From: Buddleja alternifolia
Taxonomy: Eukaryota > Streptophyta > Magnoliopsida > Lamiales > Scrophulariaceae
Direction of reading: 5' to 3'
NCBI GenBank assembly: GCA_019426215.1
Contig: CM033408.1
Coordinates: 9,861,077 to 9,925,076, forward strand
Length of the DNA stretch: 64,000 bases
Shown: positions 38,681 to 51,565 of the stretch, piece by piece
Layout of the letters: every line of letters starts with the position of its first letter
Numbering within the stretch: position 1 is the first letter of the stretch
Translations under genes and position numbers: made by a program
The notes under the pieces: generated by a model
What the model saw: only the letters and a program-made list of their open reading frames with translations
Database searches by the model: none
Told to the model about the DNA's origin: nothing

Positions 38681-38989
38681 TGTTGTGAATCTTTTTCATG
38701 CGCAGTGGTAAGAATCCACAAGCCGGATCACTTTTGATATTTAATAATTTTTCATAATTAAAAGATGAAATCAAATTTCATCGATTTACTAATCTTGTTG
38801 TAGAATTCGATTTCTCGAACTTCAAGGTAGTAGCAATCTGGATCCTTGCCTCTAGATATCATGCCGGAAAAAATTTGAAGAAAAAATCCTCCTTCTCTGG
38901 CTCAGAGGGGCCGACAACTAAGAGAGAGGGGGGAGTAATTTTTCTCTTCTCTTGTTATGCAGTAAAGTTATGATTGCTAACTTAGGTTA

Positions 38990-40417
38990 TGTTGGGAATC
39001 CTGTCAGGCATACGCAGCGGAAAAAAAAAATAGATCCGGATTCCCAAACTAAGATCAATCAGTGGCTTTCGTCGATTTTAATCATGAAAAAGATGAATAC
39101 AAAAAACTTACCTTTTTCGCGTATTCAATCTATGATCCTCGCGAATCTTCAATCTTCTCCAACGGTTCAATTGTACCATCTCTAGATCATCACGCGGCGG
39201 AATTAACTCCGGGAAATCTCCATCTCCAATCTCCAGGGCGGCTAGCGAGACTGAGTTGGAAGAAAAATAATTTCTCTCTTGTATTTCTGGTGGAGGAATT
39301 TCAATTATGTTTTTAACTCAACTGAAAATTGTGTTATCTGGCTTGTGTTGGAGGATTAAACTAAGCCCATCAATACACACCCGAAAGGACTTTTGGACAA
39401 TAATTGGGCTATGTTGACCTAGTCAACTTAGTCCAATAAATTTAATCAATTAACATTTAATCCAATTAAATATATATCGATTAAATCAATATTCTTGTTA
39501 ATTAATTAACTAATATTATACTTCAAATATTTAATTAACTTAGTCAATTAAATATTCAAAGTAATTAATTTAATTCACCATTGTTTAATCCAATTAAACA
39601 ACCAATTAAATTAATTTATCCAATTAAAGAACCAATTAAATTAATTTGTCCAATTAATTAATTCATCCTACCCAGGGACAAATTACCAGAACACCCTCCA
39701 AATACAAGACTTGATTTCCCTGTCTATTCCTTTATAGCGCGACTCTCTAGGTTCGTCTCAATTGGCAATGAGAGGATACCAAAGGATGTGGGTGACACCT
39801 AGCTAGCATCGTGGCCCCACAACGTAGCCCAATCGAGTACGAAATGACTATGTCATTACGAATCTCTAGATTATGAATACCGTATGAGTATAAGCCCTTC
39901 ACTACTCTAGTGATAGAATCCAAAATCACAAGCATACTTTGACCGTAACTCCTTAGGTCTAAAGCTCAAGCATACCTTCATAATTAGTAATCCAATCATT
40001 GACATCACTGAGTAAAAACCCATGTGATCGGATTACTACGAGCCGTGTTCAAATACACTAATCCCATCAATGTATCTATGACACAAACTCCCACTATCCT
40101 ATAGTGTTCGACTGACACTCCTTTGTCAGAGTATGTGTCATACAAGTCTATACGAATCTCAATACCCAATTGAGATTTTTTGACTTGCAAACTATTTAAG
40201 TGATCAAGTATTAAACTCTTTCAATGCCCATCTCCTTAAGGAATGCGAAGGTTTGCCTTGACACACATAGACTAGTTGTTCATTTAAAACTTTATAGATG
40301 TCATCAAGAATTATACGAACAACATATTGTTGCCTTTATATTAATTAGAGGTTGCACAATATAAACTTGAGCCTTGTATTCTAACTCCTCGTTGGCATCG
40401 AGGGCACATTCCCAACA
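38990..40417 (-). repeat. 3' LTR of the nested copia element (1428 bp)
   Basis: The ends are TGTTGGGAATCC and CACATTCCCAACA. It aligns with 47824-49519 along its whole length but lacks about 280 bp present in that copy at roughly 48729-49000. The sequence right of it (minus AGTGCAAGTAGGAGATTG) is the polypurine-like tract. Confidence 0.92.
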
Positions 40418-40469
40418 ATCTCCTACTTGCACTCAATGTCAATCGCTATGGTATTAAATACCCATCTTC

Positions 40470-42241
40470 TAAAGATGTCGTTCTAGCACCGCCCGTGACA
40501 ATACCCAGTGAGTGGGTCAGCTGTTTAATCGGCTGAGCTTATTTTCTACAAGGCTACATCGCCCTTTCCAACGGTCTCTCAAGAGATGTTGTATCTTTCA
40601 TCATTTGTCTGGATTTGTGAGACCTAGGCTCCTTTCATACACGTGAACTTCAAATCATCACAATAAAGTGACAATGCAAGCTTTGTGCTAGGGACCAATA
40701 GAAGTTCCACCACGAACTTCAGATCCAAACAGTTTCCTTCGACAGCCTCCAAGACTCCAAGACATTTCATATTCATTCTCAGTAGTTAAGTATTTTACCT
40801 GGAACCTTTCCAAGTTACTACTCCACAATTGAGGGTGAATATTAACCCAAAGTGGAATTTTAATCTCCTTTGTCAGACTCAAGGTCCGAGTAAGTATAAA
40901 ACTTTCACTATTAGTCCTCCATGGGCATAACAAAGAATATATCCTAAGTTCTTCTCAAGTACTTCATGATATATATTATGTCTACCCACTGCTCTTCCTT
41001 TCTAGGCAAGAACCTTTTCTCAGATCTTCTTCCTAAATTGCTTTAGGATTAATTCTAAGCAAAGGGCTTGGGAGGGGCCCATTATCCTATTCGCCCTATT
41101 TTCATAGATGCAAATTATAATGATAAAGATGGCTTTTCCCAAGTCTTTCATGGAGAACATGCTCGATGTTTATGTCTTGACATAGTCAATGAGCCCACAT
41201 CATTTCTCATAAAATGATATCTCGCTCCTACTGACCTTATTGCACACAGATGGTGTCTCTTCGTTTAGATGATATCATAATTTCAAATTATGTCATCAAA
41301 GTGAAGATTCTAACTACGAGTGGTCTGCTTAAATCCATAAATGGATTCATACAGCATGTAGACCTTATGATAATTGACCTCAAATGTGAAACCCTTGGGC
41401 TGTTCGAAATGGATATCCTTCTAGAGGAATCTATTTTTGAACGAATCTTTACATCCACGTGCTATATTTTTCATAATATTGGTGTGTTGTTATCGAAAGT
41501 AAGATTATAATGGATTTGATTTTAGCGTGGCAAAGGGACTTCGTCATAGTCAATGCCCTTCTTTTGACTACACCCGTTCGCCATCAGCCTGGCCTTGCCA
41601 TTCGAATCAATATTTCTCTTATAGATGTACTCTACTCTGATGAGTTCAAAACTCTTGGGGCAACCTACTAGAGTCCAGGATTGATTCAAAGTAATTCATC
41701 TTTACTTTCATAACCTTGACACCTTCTCGTAGAGTCCATATCCACCATCGATTTGTCATGGTAGAGGGATTGTATCCTTGGTTCTCCTTTGCTACATCAT
41801 TCATCCTATGCTTTGTTTGTAGCAGACAACCACTTCTCTTAGGCGGCTGAGAGACTCTTCCATATCAATTGTTGGTGGTTGTGTTTTAATGGGCTTAGTT
41901 TGGTTCCTTGAATAGTAGTGTCCTAAGATGTTTTGTTTTATTCTTTTAGAATAATCTTTTCACCTTCTCCAATTTCTCGAACGATCTTATTTTCGAGCAA
42001 ACAGACCTCTAAGGCCATAATTATCCCTTGATCATCGTGTAGGTAGAAAGAGTTCTCCCACTGAATCTTTGGGATAAGTAACAAAACATCCTTTTAGGGA
42101 CCAAGCCTTCAGATTCTTTACCTTTATCTTTTCTATGTAGGTTGGGAATTCCCATACCGTCACGTGTTTAAGATCAGGCTTCCCCTGGCGCCACATCTGA
42201 TATGGTGCCTTAGGAATGAATTTGGAGGAACATTTATTCAA
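40470..42241 (-). pseudogene. pol: Nested copia pol remnant: integrase tail, RT start, RNase H
   Basis: Minus-strand traces in order: an integrase C-terminal piece (42241-42032, with YQMWRQGKPDLKHVTVWEFP), a reverse transcriptase start (about 41640-41520, with KARLMANG and KKGIDYDE), and an RNase H end (about 40930-40470, with ENEYEMS, SLYCDD, GDVAL and ADPLTG). These match the copia order. Stops and large gaps separate them, and the catalytic YVDD region was not found. Confidence 0.8.
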
Positions 42242-44366
42242 GATAAACCTATGAGTAACGCGTGACTCATTATGAATTAGGTAATTCTATGTAGCTTGGC
42301 ATAGAATGAGTCATGTCCAACGATGTCTCGTTCTTGCATACTACAATCCTATTCATTTGTAGAGTCGCTGGAAGTATAAACTATGAAGCTATGTTACGTT
42401 CTTTTAGGAACGGGTCAAATTAGGAAATCATACACTTGAAGTTACAATCCAATTGTAGTGTCTTAGAAAGATACCATATATTTAACCATAGACGTCAGCA
42501 CGCACAAACTTTAGAACTTGAGCAGCCCTTTAATATGTTCCCTGTGAAGGGAGATTTGGTCATCTTGCCTATGAGATAAGATTCTTAAGTTTGGATAGGG
42601 ATCCAATCCCAATGGTCTTGTACCTCCACGTTTCTCCTAACTAGTGAATCTTATGCTCGTAAGGCATGACCTAATCTTAGGTGCCAAACAATTCTTCCAG
42701 TTTATTTCTAGCATACTACGTTCTCTAGTTTATGTGTTCACAGTATACTAATTCCACACTTTCAAATCATGTTAATAATTTTAGTAAGAATGTATTGTTC
42801 CCACACTTATTTCCAAAATAAATGTCATGAAAATTATTACCAAACTTAAAGAAGTACCATTTCTTGATCAAGTCAGAAAACGATAATTTTCTTAATGCCA
42901 TTTGATAAAACTAATCAATCATCCAAACGTGTTCAAAATTATAAAAGAACAGAGGTGGACTATTTTTGGATACACCCAACACCATGTCTGGTTCCAATAC
43001 TGATCACCTCATGTTTCTCCAGCTTTTGTACTTCTTTCTAATTCTTCAATCATGAGCCCTAGCTCTAGAATGTAGAATACAAAAAGTTGAGAAATCCGGT
43101 CATAGAACAGTTGTTTCCAAAACACATGGTTCCATGTCCAGTGCGCCTCATATTTAAGCCCTACTCATCGTCTCATCCTTAGACTTGAGTAATGCTTGCT
43201 TCAAGCATACAAATCAATGACTCTGAACTGAGGATCTTTCTCAAGTTTCTAAGTCTGTTGATTTGGTTAGGCCTCCAGTACAGACAAAATTATCAAGCAT
43301 AATATTAAACGGGTTAATTTCTAAGAGAGATATAAAATAATCGCAGAAAATAAACAAGATTCAATTAGGATGTTTATATTATATACAAGTAAAACTTAGG
43401 ACTTTAATTTTACTTGGCTCCCACTACATTTTTTGAAATATCGCACTCCCACTGCAATTTTTCGGAAATCTCGTTGGATAGATTTCGTAGTGAGTACTGA
43501 GTTCTTCAAATAATTCAATGGGTTGCAACCTAACCGATTCCTGGCCCACTGATTATTCAAAGTGGTGTCGTACACCAATTTATCCAATAAATGATTCAAT
43601 ATCTTTCCCCATAGTTCACCAAACCGCAACCAAACAGGTTTCTAAGCTCATGAACTACCCGAGTTCATTCCCACTAACTCCTATAATCTAACATTTGAAT
43701 TTCACCTTGCAACCGAACAGGTTTCTGGGGTGAAATATGCTTCGATTAAGGCATTCCATGCACTTAATAAAATTTTAAATTATTTCTAAATGCATAACCC
43801 CCATAACTGGGAAACATTACACATTAGTCGCAATTTTAATTTTATTAAGCTTAGTGGAGGGAGAGGATATCCCATATCCTTTACTCACTCGGTATTATCT
43901 TAATTGGGAGAATTTAAAATATTTCAATAAGGTCTCACAAAGCATATTAACTCATATCATGCTAACATGCATATAAAGCGTAGAAAAACCTAGCAATTCT
44001 ACTATTACACATTTTATGGACTATTTAGATCGGCCCGAGCCAATGAGCTAATTACCATATATATTTTAAGCATGTATAATAAAACATAAATCCAAGTCCA
44101 TGAAATGTGTATCTTATCACATATAACAAGCATTTAAATATAAAAACACACATGCGACAAGAGCATAAAATAAATTCAATTTATTTTGATAATCAAATCC
44201 AATTTGATTATTACAAAATTAAATCCCATTTAATTTTGTCACTAAGACTAAATCCTATTTAATCGAAGTGAAATTAAATCCAATTTCATTTTATGTGATC
44301 GAAAAATCTATATCATAATCAATTAAATCAAATTTTGTTCATAACAAAACTAAATTTAATTTAATT

Positions 44367-46020
44367 CACTAGTACAGAAAAGGCCTGTTACAGCGCACAT
44401 TTTACAGCGGTTTTTTGAAAACCGCTGAACGGAGAGACTTATTACAGCGGTTTATAAGTGAACCGTTATAATGGATATTAATCGGGTATCTATTACAGCG
44501 GTTTTTTATCAAACCGCTGTAATAGTTCCAAACCTATTATAGCGGTTCGTTAGAAAACCGCTCTAATAGGCCGATCAAAATAAGAAAAAAAAAAAAAACT
44601 TCTTATAGCGGTTCGGTACCGAACTGCTATAACTGGGCTAAACCTGTTACAGCGGTTCGCTACCGAACCGCTGTAACAGGTCAAAAAATTTAAAAAAAAA
44701 TTCCCCCCAATTTTCCCGCCCAAAATTTTTCGGAGCAAAAAAAAGAACTTTTTTTTTTGGTACCGAACCGGTTACAGCGGTTCGGTAGTAACAGGTTAAA
44801 AAATTTTAAAAAAAATTCCCCCCCAATTTTCCCGCCCAAAATATTTCCGCCCAAAATTTTTCGAAGTAAAAAAAAAAAACTTTTTTTTTTTGGTACCGAA
44901 CCGGTTACAGCGGTTCGCTACCGAACCGCTGTAACAGGTCAAAAAATTTAAAAAAAAATTTTCCCCCAATTTTTCCGCCCAAAATTTTTCGGAGTAAAAA
45001 AAAAAACTTTTTTTTTTTTGGTACCGAACCGGAACCGCTGTAATAGGTCAAAATATTTTGAAAAAATTCCCCCCCATTTTTCCCGCCCAAAACTTTCCGG
45101 ACCTATTACAGCGGTTATTCAAAGAACCGCTATAATAGGCTTTGACCGAAAATAAAAATCCTCTTTATATATCTCACTCCTCTTTCTCTTCTTCATTTGA
45201 AATTTCAAATTTCATCTTCTTCATTTCCTCTTTATCTCTCACTCCTCTCTCTCTCTCTCTCTCACTAACGCCGCCGACACTACCACCTCCATCAACGCCG
45301 CCGACACTACCACCTCCATCAACGCCGCCGACACCACCTATATGTATGGGTGTATGTATATTTGTGTATGTGTGGGTACATTTATTTTGTGTATATGTGG
45401 GTGTATATGTATATTTGTGTATGTGTAGATGGGTGTATGTATAAATTTGTGTATTTACGAAAATATTTTTCGTTTATAATTTGACCGTGTCAGAATGACA
45501 CGAAATTTGCACGGTCATAGCGAAACGGCATTCCGAACAAAACGCATGCTTTGCGCTCTCGGGATTTTAGCTAGCCGAGATCGTTTAAGGCCTTAAATAC
45601 GCATTTTATTACAAAAATACGTATTTTTGTAATAAAACACGTATTTGAGGCCTTAAACGATCTCGGATGGCTAAAATCACGAGAGCGTAAGACTTTGTCT
45701 TACGTTTTGTTCGGAATGCCATTTCGCTATGACCGTGCAAATTTCGTATCATTCCAACACGGTCAAAAAATTTTTTTTTTTTTTAAAGCGCCTATTACAG
45801 CGGTTTTTTCCTAAACCGCTGTAATAGGCTTCTTAAAAAAAAATTTTTTTTTTTTTTTAATAGCGGTTATTTGTATAACCGCTGTAATAGGTATCTATTA
45901 CAGCGGTTTTTAACCGCTGTAATTGGCCTGAACCAATTACAGCGGTACCTATTACAGCGGTTAAAAACCGCTGTAATTGGCCAAAAATAACCACTTTAAT
46001 AGGTCATTTCTGTAGTAGTG
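44367..46020. mobile_element. CACTA (En/Spm) nonautonomous transposon
   Basis: The 1654-bp element has CACTAGTACAGAAA at the left and TTTCTGTAGTAGTG at the right, flanked by ATT on both sides (44364-44366 and 46021-46023). CACTA ends and 3-bp duplications define the superfamily. Subterminal zones carry many direct and inverted copies of TTACAGCGGTT, the kind of array bound by the transposase. The interior has TTTTCCCGCCCAAAA-type repeats (44700-45090), a 30-bp tandem ACGCCGCCGACACTACCACC (45266-45335) and a long hairpin. No transposase is encoded. Confidence 0.95.
45483..45764. repeat. Long near-perfect hairpin inside the CACTA element
   Basis: The arms 45483-45620 and 45621-45764 are inverted copies meeting at CAAAAATAC/GTATTTTTG with no loop. 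Differences are few, including a small insertion in the right arm. A transcript would form about 140 bp of double-stranded RNA. Confidence 0.9.
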
Positions 46021-46507
46021 ATTTTGATATTATGATTAAATCCAATTTATTCTTCATGGAATTAAATCCAATTCAATTTTCATTAGAAGATTAATACTAA
46101 TTTAATCAAAGCAATATTAAATCTATTTGAAATTAATACTTACTTAATTTCAATGGGAGGATTAAATCAACTTTAATTTATGTGGAATTAAGTCCTACTT
46201 AATTTCCATGAAAAAGATTAAACCAATTTCAATCATTGTGAAAACGAGTCTCACGTAATTTTCATGAAAAATAATTAAATCAATTTTGATCTTTGTGAAA
46301 TTAAGTCTCATTCAATTTCTATGAAAAGATTAAATTAATTTCGATCAGTGTGATATCAAGTCACACTTAGTTTCAATGGGAATGACTAAATCAACTTAAA
46401 TCTTAGTGAAATTAAGTTCTACTCAATTTCATTGAAAGATTGAATTAATTTCAATCAATGTGAAATTAAGTCCTACTTAAATTCTATGGGGCCATGAATC
46501 ATTGTTT

Positions 46508-47047
46508 TTTTTTTAAGGAGAAGCGGTAATTTTATTTCATTCAACAATTAGTTTACAACGTCAAGAACAATACAACTGAGACTGTCTCTAACGATGTAGT
46601 AAAAAACAATTAAAGCACCAAATATCAAGTTCTTCAAGATAACAAATCTTAAGAACTAATAAACGACACAAAACCACACTCTTATTCAAGAGAGACGAAA
46701 CTCTCATTCGAGATAGAGAAAACAAACTCTCATACGAGAGAGAAAACAAAATACTAAACAAACTATCTAAAAAGCTATATAAAATCTTATGAATCACCCG
46801 TCTTCATCTCGTCAGATCCGTCTCTGTCTCGTTAGATCCATCACCGTTTTGTCAGATTTGAAGTTGGGTTATGCAATTTGAAGAGGGTGCTCCAATCCAG
46901 TCCGCCGACGATGGTGGTGGCAAAAGTGGTGAAGGAGGCGACTGCTTCACCAAGCCGTCGTCGGCGGAGAAAAAGAAAAGAAAAAAGGTGGCTAGGGTTT
47001 TTCTTTTTCTTAGGAAATCTTAAATTGAGAGGTTATTTTGAGTTCTT
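46508..47047 (-). mobile_element. Poly(A)-tailed retroposon of unknown family
   Basis: It is flanked by CATGAATCATTGTTT at 46493-46507 and 47048-47062, a 15-bp target duplication. A T10 run at the left end marks a minus-strand poly(A) tail. At about 540 bp it has no tRNA-like A/B boxes and no long frame. Its minus-strand 5' half has CCGCCGACGACGG and the 3' part ends like a 3' UTR. A diverged copy lies at 17862-18290. It could be a LINE-mobilised transcript or a nonautonomous LINE derivative. Confidence 0.8.
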
Positions 47048-47823
47048 CATGAATCATTGTTTAAGTCCCATTTAATCAATCACAAAATTAAATTTTATTT
47101 TATTTTGATGGGCAAATTAAATAGATTCAAAATATCAACAAAACTAAATCCAATTTAATTTTATTTAATAAATTAAATCTGAATTTAATTTATGTAAATC
47201 AATAGAATTTAATATATATATTAAATTCAATTTAATTCAACTTACAAAGAGGGCTTAAAGAAGATTGACCCAATTAGTTAAAATTGGGTTTGAGTCTTAC
47301 CCAATTAATAATTCAATTGCAATTGGGTCCAAGCCCAATACCTAATTGAATTAATTCGTGTTGGGCCAACAATTAATTAATTCGTGCTGGGCCAAACTTG
47401 ACACTTCTTAATTAAAATCAGGTTGGGCCTTTTGTTTAATTAATCTAAAAATGGGCCAAGCCCTAATTCGAATATATGGTATTAATTACATTGGGCCGAG
47501 CCTAACACAATATTATATATGTGTTGAGCCCAATCCAACCAAACAGTAGCCCTAGCCCAACAATTGCAGCCCGCCTGTTGCTTCTTCTTCATCACTGCTA
47601 CAGCGCCGCCGCCGGGGATTTGGCCTGTCATGGCAGCGGCGTCCTAGGCCGCCGCCGGCCACCACTCATCGAAGCAATGGAAATCACGCAGTTTGGCGGT
47701 CGATTTCAGCAGCTCAAGTCGCGGTCATCTTCACCAAATACTCAATTAGCATGATAATCAAATTAAACATGCAAATCACGCAAACAAAATCAACAAAGCC
47801 AACAAACCTGACTCTGATACCAC

Positions 47824-49519
47824 TGTTGGAAATCATGTCAAGCATGCGCAGTGGAATAAAAAAATAGATCCGGATTCCCAAACCAAGATCAATTCGTGGC
47901 TTTCGTCGATTTTAATCATGAAAAAGATGAATACGAAAAACTTACCTTTTCGCGTATTCAATCTATGATCCTCGCGAATCTTCAATCTTCTCCAACGGTT
48001 TAATTGTACCGTCTCTAGATCATCATGGGGCGGAATTGACTCCGGGAAATCTCCATCTCCAATCTTCGGGCGACTAGCGAGACTAAGTTGGAAGAAAAAT
48101 AATTTTTCTCTTGTATTTCTAGTGGAGGAATCTCAGTTATGTTTTTAACTCAATTGCAAATTGTGTTATCTGGCTTGTGTTGGAGGATTAAATAAATCCT
48201 CCAACGAAACCCATCAGTACACACCCAAAAGGGCATTTGGACAACAATTGGCTATGTTGTCCTAGTCAACTTAGTCCAATTAATTTAATCAATTAACATT
48301 TAATCCAATTAAATATATATCGATTAAATCAATATTCTTGTTAATTAATTAATTAATTGATTAACTACTATTATACTTTAAATATTTAATTAACCTAGTC
48401 AATAAATATTCAAACTAATTAATTTAATTCACCATTGTTTAATCCAATTAAACAACCAATTAAATTAATTTGTCCAATTAATTAATTCATCATACCCAGG
48501 GACAAATTACCAGAACACCCTCCAAATACAAGACTTGATTTCCCCGTCTATTCCTTTATAGCGCGACTCTTTAGGTTCGTCTCAATTGGCAATGGGAGGA
48601 TAACAAAGGATGTGGGTGACATCTAGCCAGCACCGTGGCCCCACATCGTAGCCCATTTGAGTATGAAATGACTATGTCATTACGAATCGCTAGATTATGA
48701 ATACCGTATGAGTATAAACCCTTCACTGATGTATCCCAATCGAGTGAGAGTCATGGAATATGTCAAACTCATAGGACTCGATACTATGCTTAAGAATCAT
48801 AATAATATGAGATTACTAAACACGAGTTAGTTCATTAACTCTAGCCAGAGACTTTCAATCTCATTTACCTATGATCGCATAGGATACTTTTTGTTTACTT
48901 TCGAGACAGTGAATTCTTTCTTGGTAATCACCTCACATGCTACTTGCCCATTGGAACGCATTTCGAGGTCGACCCCACCTTTCAACGGGTGATTTGGGCC
49001 TAACTACTCTAGTGACAGAATCCAACATCACAAGCACACTGTGACCATAACTCTTCAGGTCTAAGGCTCACGCATACCTTTATAATCAGTAATCCAATCA
49101 TTGTCAGTCATTGAGTAAAAACCCATGTGATCGGATTACTACAAGCCGTGTTCGAATACACTAATCCCATCAATGTATCTATGACACAAACTCCCACTAT
49201 CCCATAGTGTTCGACTGACACTCCTTTTTCAGAGTATGTGTTATAGAAGTCTATACGAATCTCAATTCCCAATTGAGATTTTTTTACTCGCGAACTATTT
49301 AAGTGATCAAGTACCAAACCCTTCTAGTGCCCATCTCCTTAGGACTGCGAAGGTTTGTCTTGACACACATGGACTAGTTGTTCATTTAAAACTTTATAGA
49401 TACCATCAAGAATTATACGAACAACATATTGTTGCCTTTATATTAATTAGAGGTTGCACAATATAAACTTGTGCCTTGTATTCTAACTCCTCGTTGGCAT
49501 CGAGGGCACATTCCCAACA
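47824..49519 (-). repeat. 5' LTR of the nested copia element (1696 bp)
   Basis: The ends are TGTTGGAAATCATG and CACATTCCCAACA. It keeps the segment (around GAGTGAGAGTCATGGAATA) missing from the 3' LTR. The outer LTR also has this segment, so this copy is ancestral in structure. Confidence 0.92.
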
Positions 49520-50803
49520 GGTTTTTCCTTTTAGGCTTTGTGTATTTAAATGAGATGATGGGTTTGGAATTAATTAATTCCTTGAGCCCACCAACCTCAT
49601 TATACACGTTTATAAGGTTTCCAAGTGGGCTAAGTTGACTGTCAACTTAGTCCACTTATTAATCAAGTCTAACATATATTAACCCAATTAATTTAGGCTA
49701 ATAGAAAAAATAATAAATCAATCTAATTATTTATTATTAATTTATTTCAATTAATCTAATTAATTAAATAAATAAATTTGTTCATCAAATGTCAAATTAA
49801 CTGAATAACCTTATTTGATAACTTGATGCTTTCTTCGCTTAATTCCTTGAAAGCGGACTCTCTAGGTTTGTCTCAATTGGCAATGAGAGAAAACCAAGGA
49901 TGTGAGTGTCACCTAGCTAGTCTCGTGGACTCAGATCGAAACTCAAATGAGATTAAAATGATTTATTAATATGAACCTCTAGGTCACAAATACTATGTGA
50001 GTATAAGCCTTTTACTGTAACATCCCGATTGAGTGAGAGTCATGGAATGTTTCAAACTCACAGGACTCGATAATGTGCTTAATAAATCATAGTAAGATGA
50101 AATTACCAAACTACCCCTCGTGTTCCACACGAGTTAGTTTTCCTGCTTTGGCCAAAGTCTTATAATTTCATTTACCTATGACCGCACAGGACGTTAAATT
50201 GTTTACTATTCGAGACAGCGAATCCCATATTGACAGTCACCAAACGATTGCTACTTGTCCACTTAAAAGTGAATTGGATCTAACTACTCTAATAACAAGT
50301 CTAGTGTCCCAAGCACAATCTTTGTGAGTTTTCAAGTCTAAGGCTCCCGCACACTATAATGACCAGTAATCCAATTATTGACAGTCATTGAGTAAACCCC
50401 CATGTGATTGAATTACGGTGAGCCTTGTTCGAATATATCTATTCCATTGATATATGTACAGCACAAGCTCTCACTATTCCCTAGTGATCGACTGGCACTC
50501 CTTGTCAGAGACCGTGTCATACAAGTCTGGTCATAATGCTCAATTAAGATTCTTCGACTTGTGAACCCTATTTAAACAATCAAGGAATAGATGTTTCTAG
50601 TGTCCGTCTCCTTAATCCTTAAGAAGTAGAAGCTCTCTCTTGATTACTTAGGACTTTAACGTTCAATACTTATTAATGCCATTAAGATTCATACGAACAA
50701 ATATAAAGTTGCCTTTTATTCCATAGAAATAGTTTGTACAACATAAATGTAAAAGCCCTATACAATCAAATTCCTCATTGACATTTAGGGCATAATCCTA
50801 ACA

Positions 50804-51553
50804 ATACCTTCAAAATGAACTCCCTTATCCTTCCCGGTGTTGTCTCCTATCAATCTTAGTAATTTTCTTACTTTTTGGTAATGTTCCTACAAATGGCGCC
50901 AACTAAATTAGGTTTGAAATGAACACGACCCTTCTTAGTGAAGCTCAACTCGAATACGATCGCGAAGCTCCCCAAATGGAACAACCTAAAATCAAAGTAC
51001 CCTCGTTATGGTCAAGTTGGGGTTGATCTCGGCGTAGACCCTCCGATGATCAAGTCAGTAAAGACTAAAGGATCAAGACCGTATTAAATGTGGGATAATA
51101 AATCTCATGCCTCAAAGTGATAAATGGAGTGGAGTATTTATAGTGGAGCACATTTTGTGCGGATCTGGGTTGGTCACGTGGCACGATCTCAGCTCACTAG
51201 GTGTGGTCCACAATGGCTGGAGATGCACGTCAGTCAGGTCGGGCGGATCGGGTCGACCCAAACCCGATGAGAAGAGCGCAAATCCTGGAGTGTTTAGGAA
51301 ATATATTTAAGTGTTGGGGGCAAAATGGTCTAAATGTCATTTCTACCTATATCAGTCTTCCACTGAAAGAGTGTGGGCTTTTATCTACTTTTATAGTAGT
51401 TGTTAGCTGATTATAACAGTTGTTAGTTAATTTGTAATATGTCACAATTTGATATTCATGATATATATATCATGTGACTGATTCAGGAAAAAAAATCAAA
51501 TCTCAAGGAAAATGAGTGCAAATAACCTCTATTTCAAGAGAACTAAAACAATT
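50804..51553. other. Noncoding interval with primer-site-like motif
   Basis: The minus strand near 50890-50906 reads TTGGCGCCATTTGTAGG, which resembles primer sites of some plant LTR elements. No paired LTR could be delimited. GTCGGGCGGATCGGG-like sequence lies near 51239. Nothing coding was found. Confidence 0.3.
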
Positions 51554-51565
51554 CCAACCTGTTTT

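Larger units (their letters stand above)
38990..49519 (-). mobile_element. Nested Ty1-copia element, complete ends, decayed
   Basis: It is bounded by LTRs at 38990-40417 (3') and 47824-49519 (5'), with the primer site TGGTATCAGAGT at 47811-47822. The flanks GGTTA (38985-38989) and GGTTT (49520-49524) are a 5-bp duplication with one change. Internal pol traces read on the minus strand. A CACTA element and a retroposon were added later inside it. Confidence 0.9.
38681..50803 (-). repeat. 5' LTR of the outer copia element, split by a nested element
   Basis: The left part is 38681-38989 and the right part 49525-50803, about 1.59 kb in total. The ends are TGTTGTGAAT at the left and TAATCCTAACA at the right, giving minus-strand TG...CA. 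The right part aligns in order with the nested LTR (CTCAATTGGCAATGAGAG, GAGTGAGAGTCATGGAAT), so both belong to one lineage. The nested element sits between GGTTA and GGTTT. Confidence 0.85.

Noticed and set aside
45142..45444. 100-codon frame inside the CACTA element
   Set aside because: It is made of CT, CGCCGCCGACAC and TG-rich simple repeats.
47521..47754. 77-codon frame in the nested copia leader
   Set aside because: Leu/Ala-rich with no family resemblance, and lies between primer site and gag; not supported as a gene.
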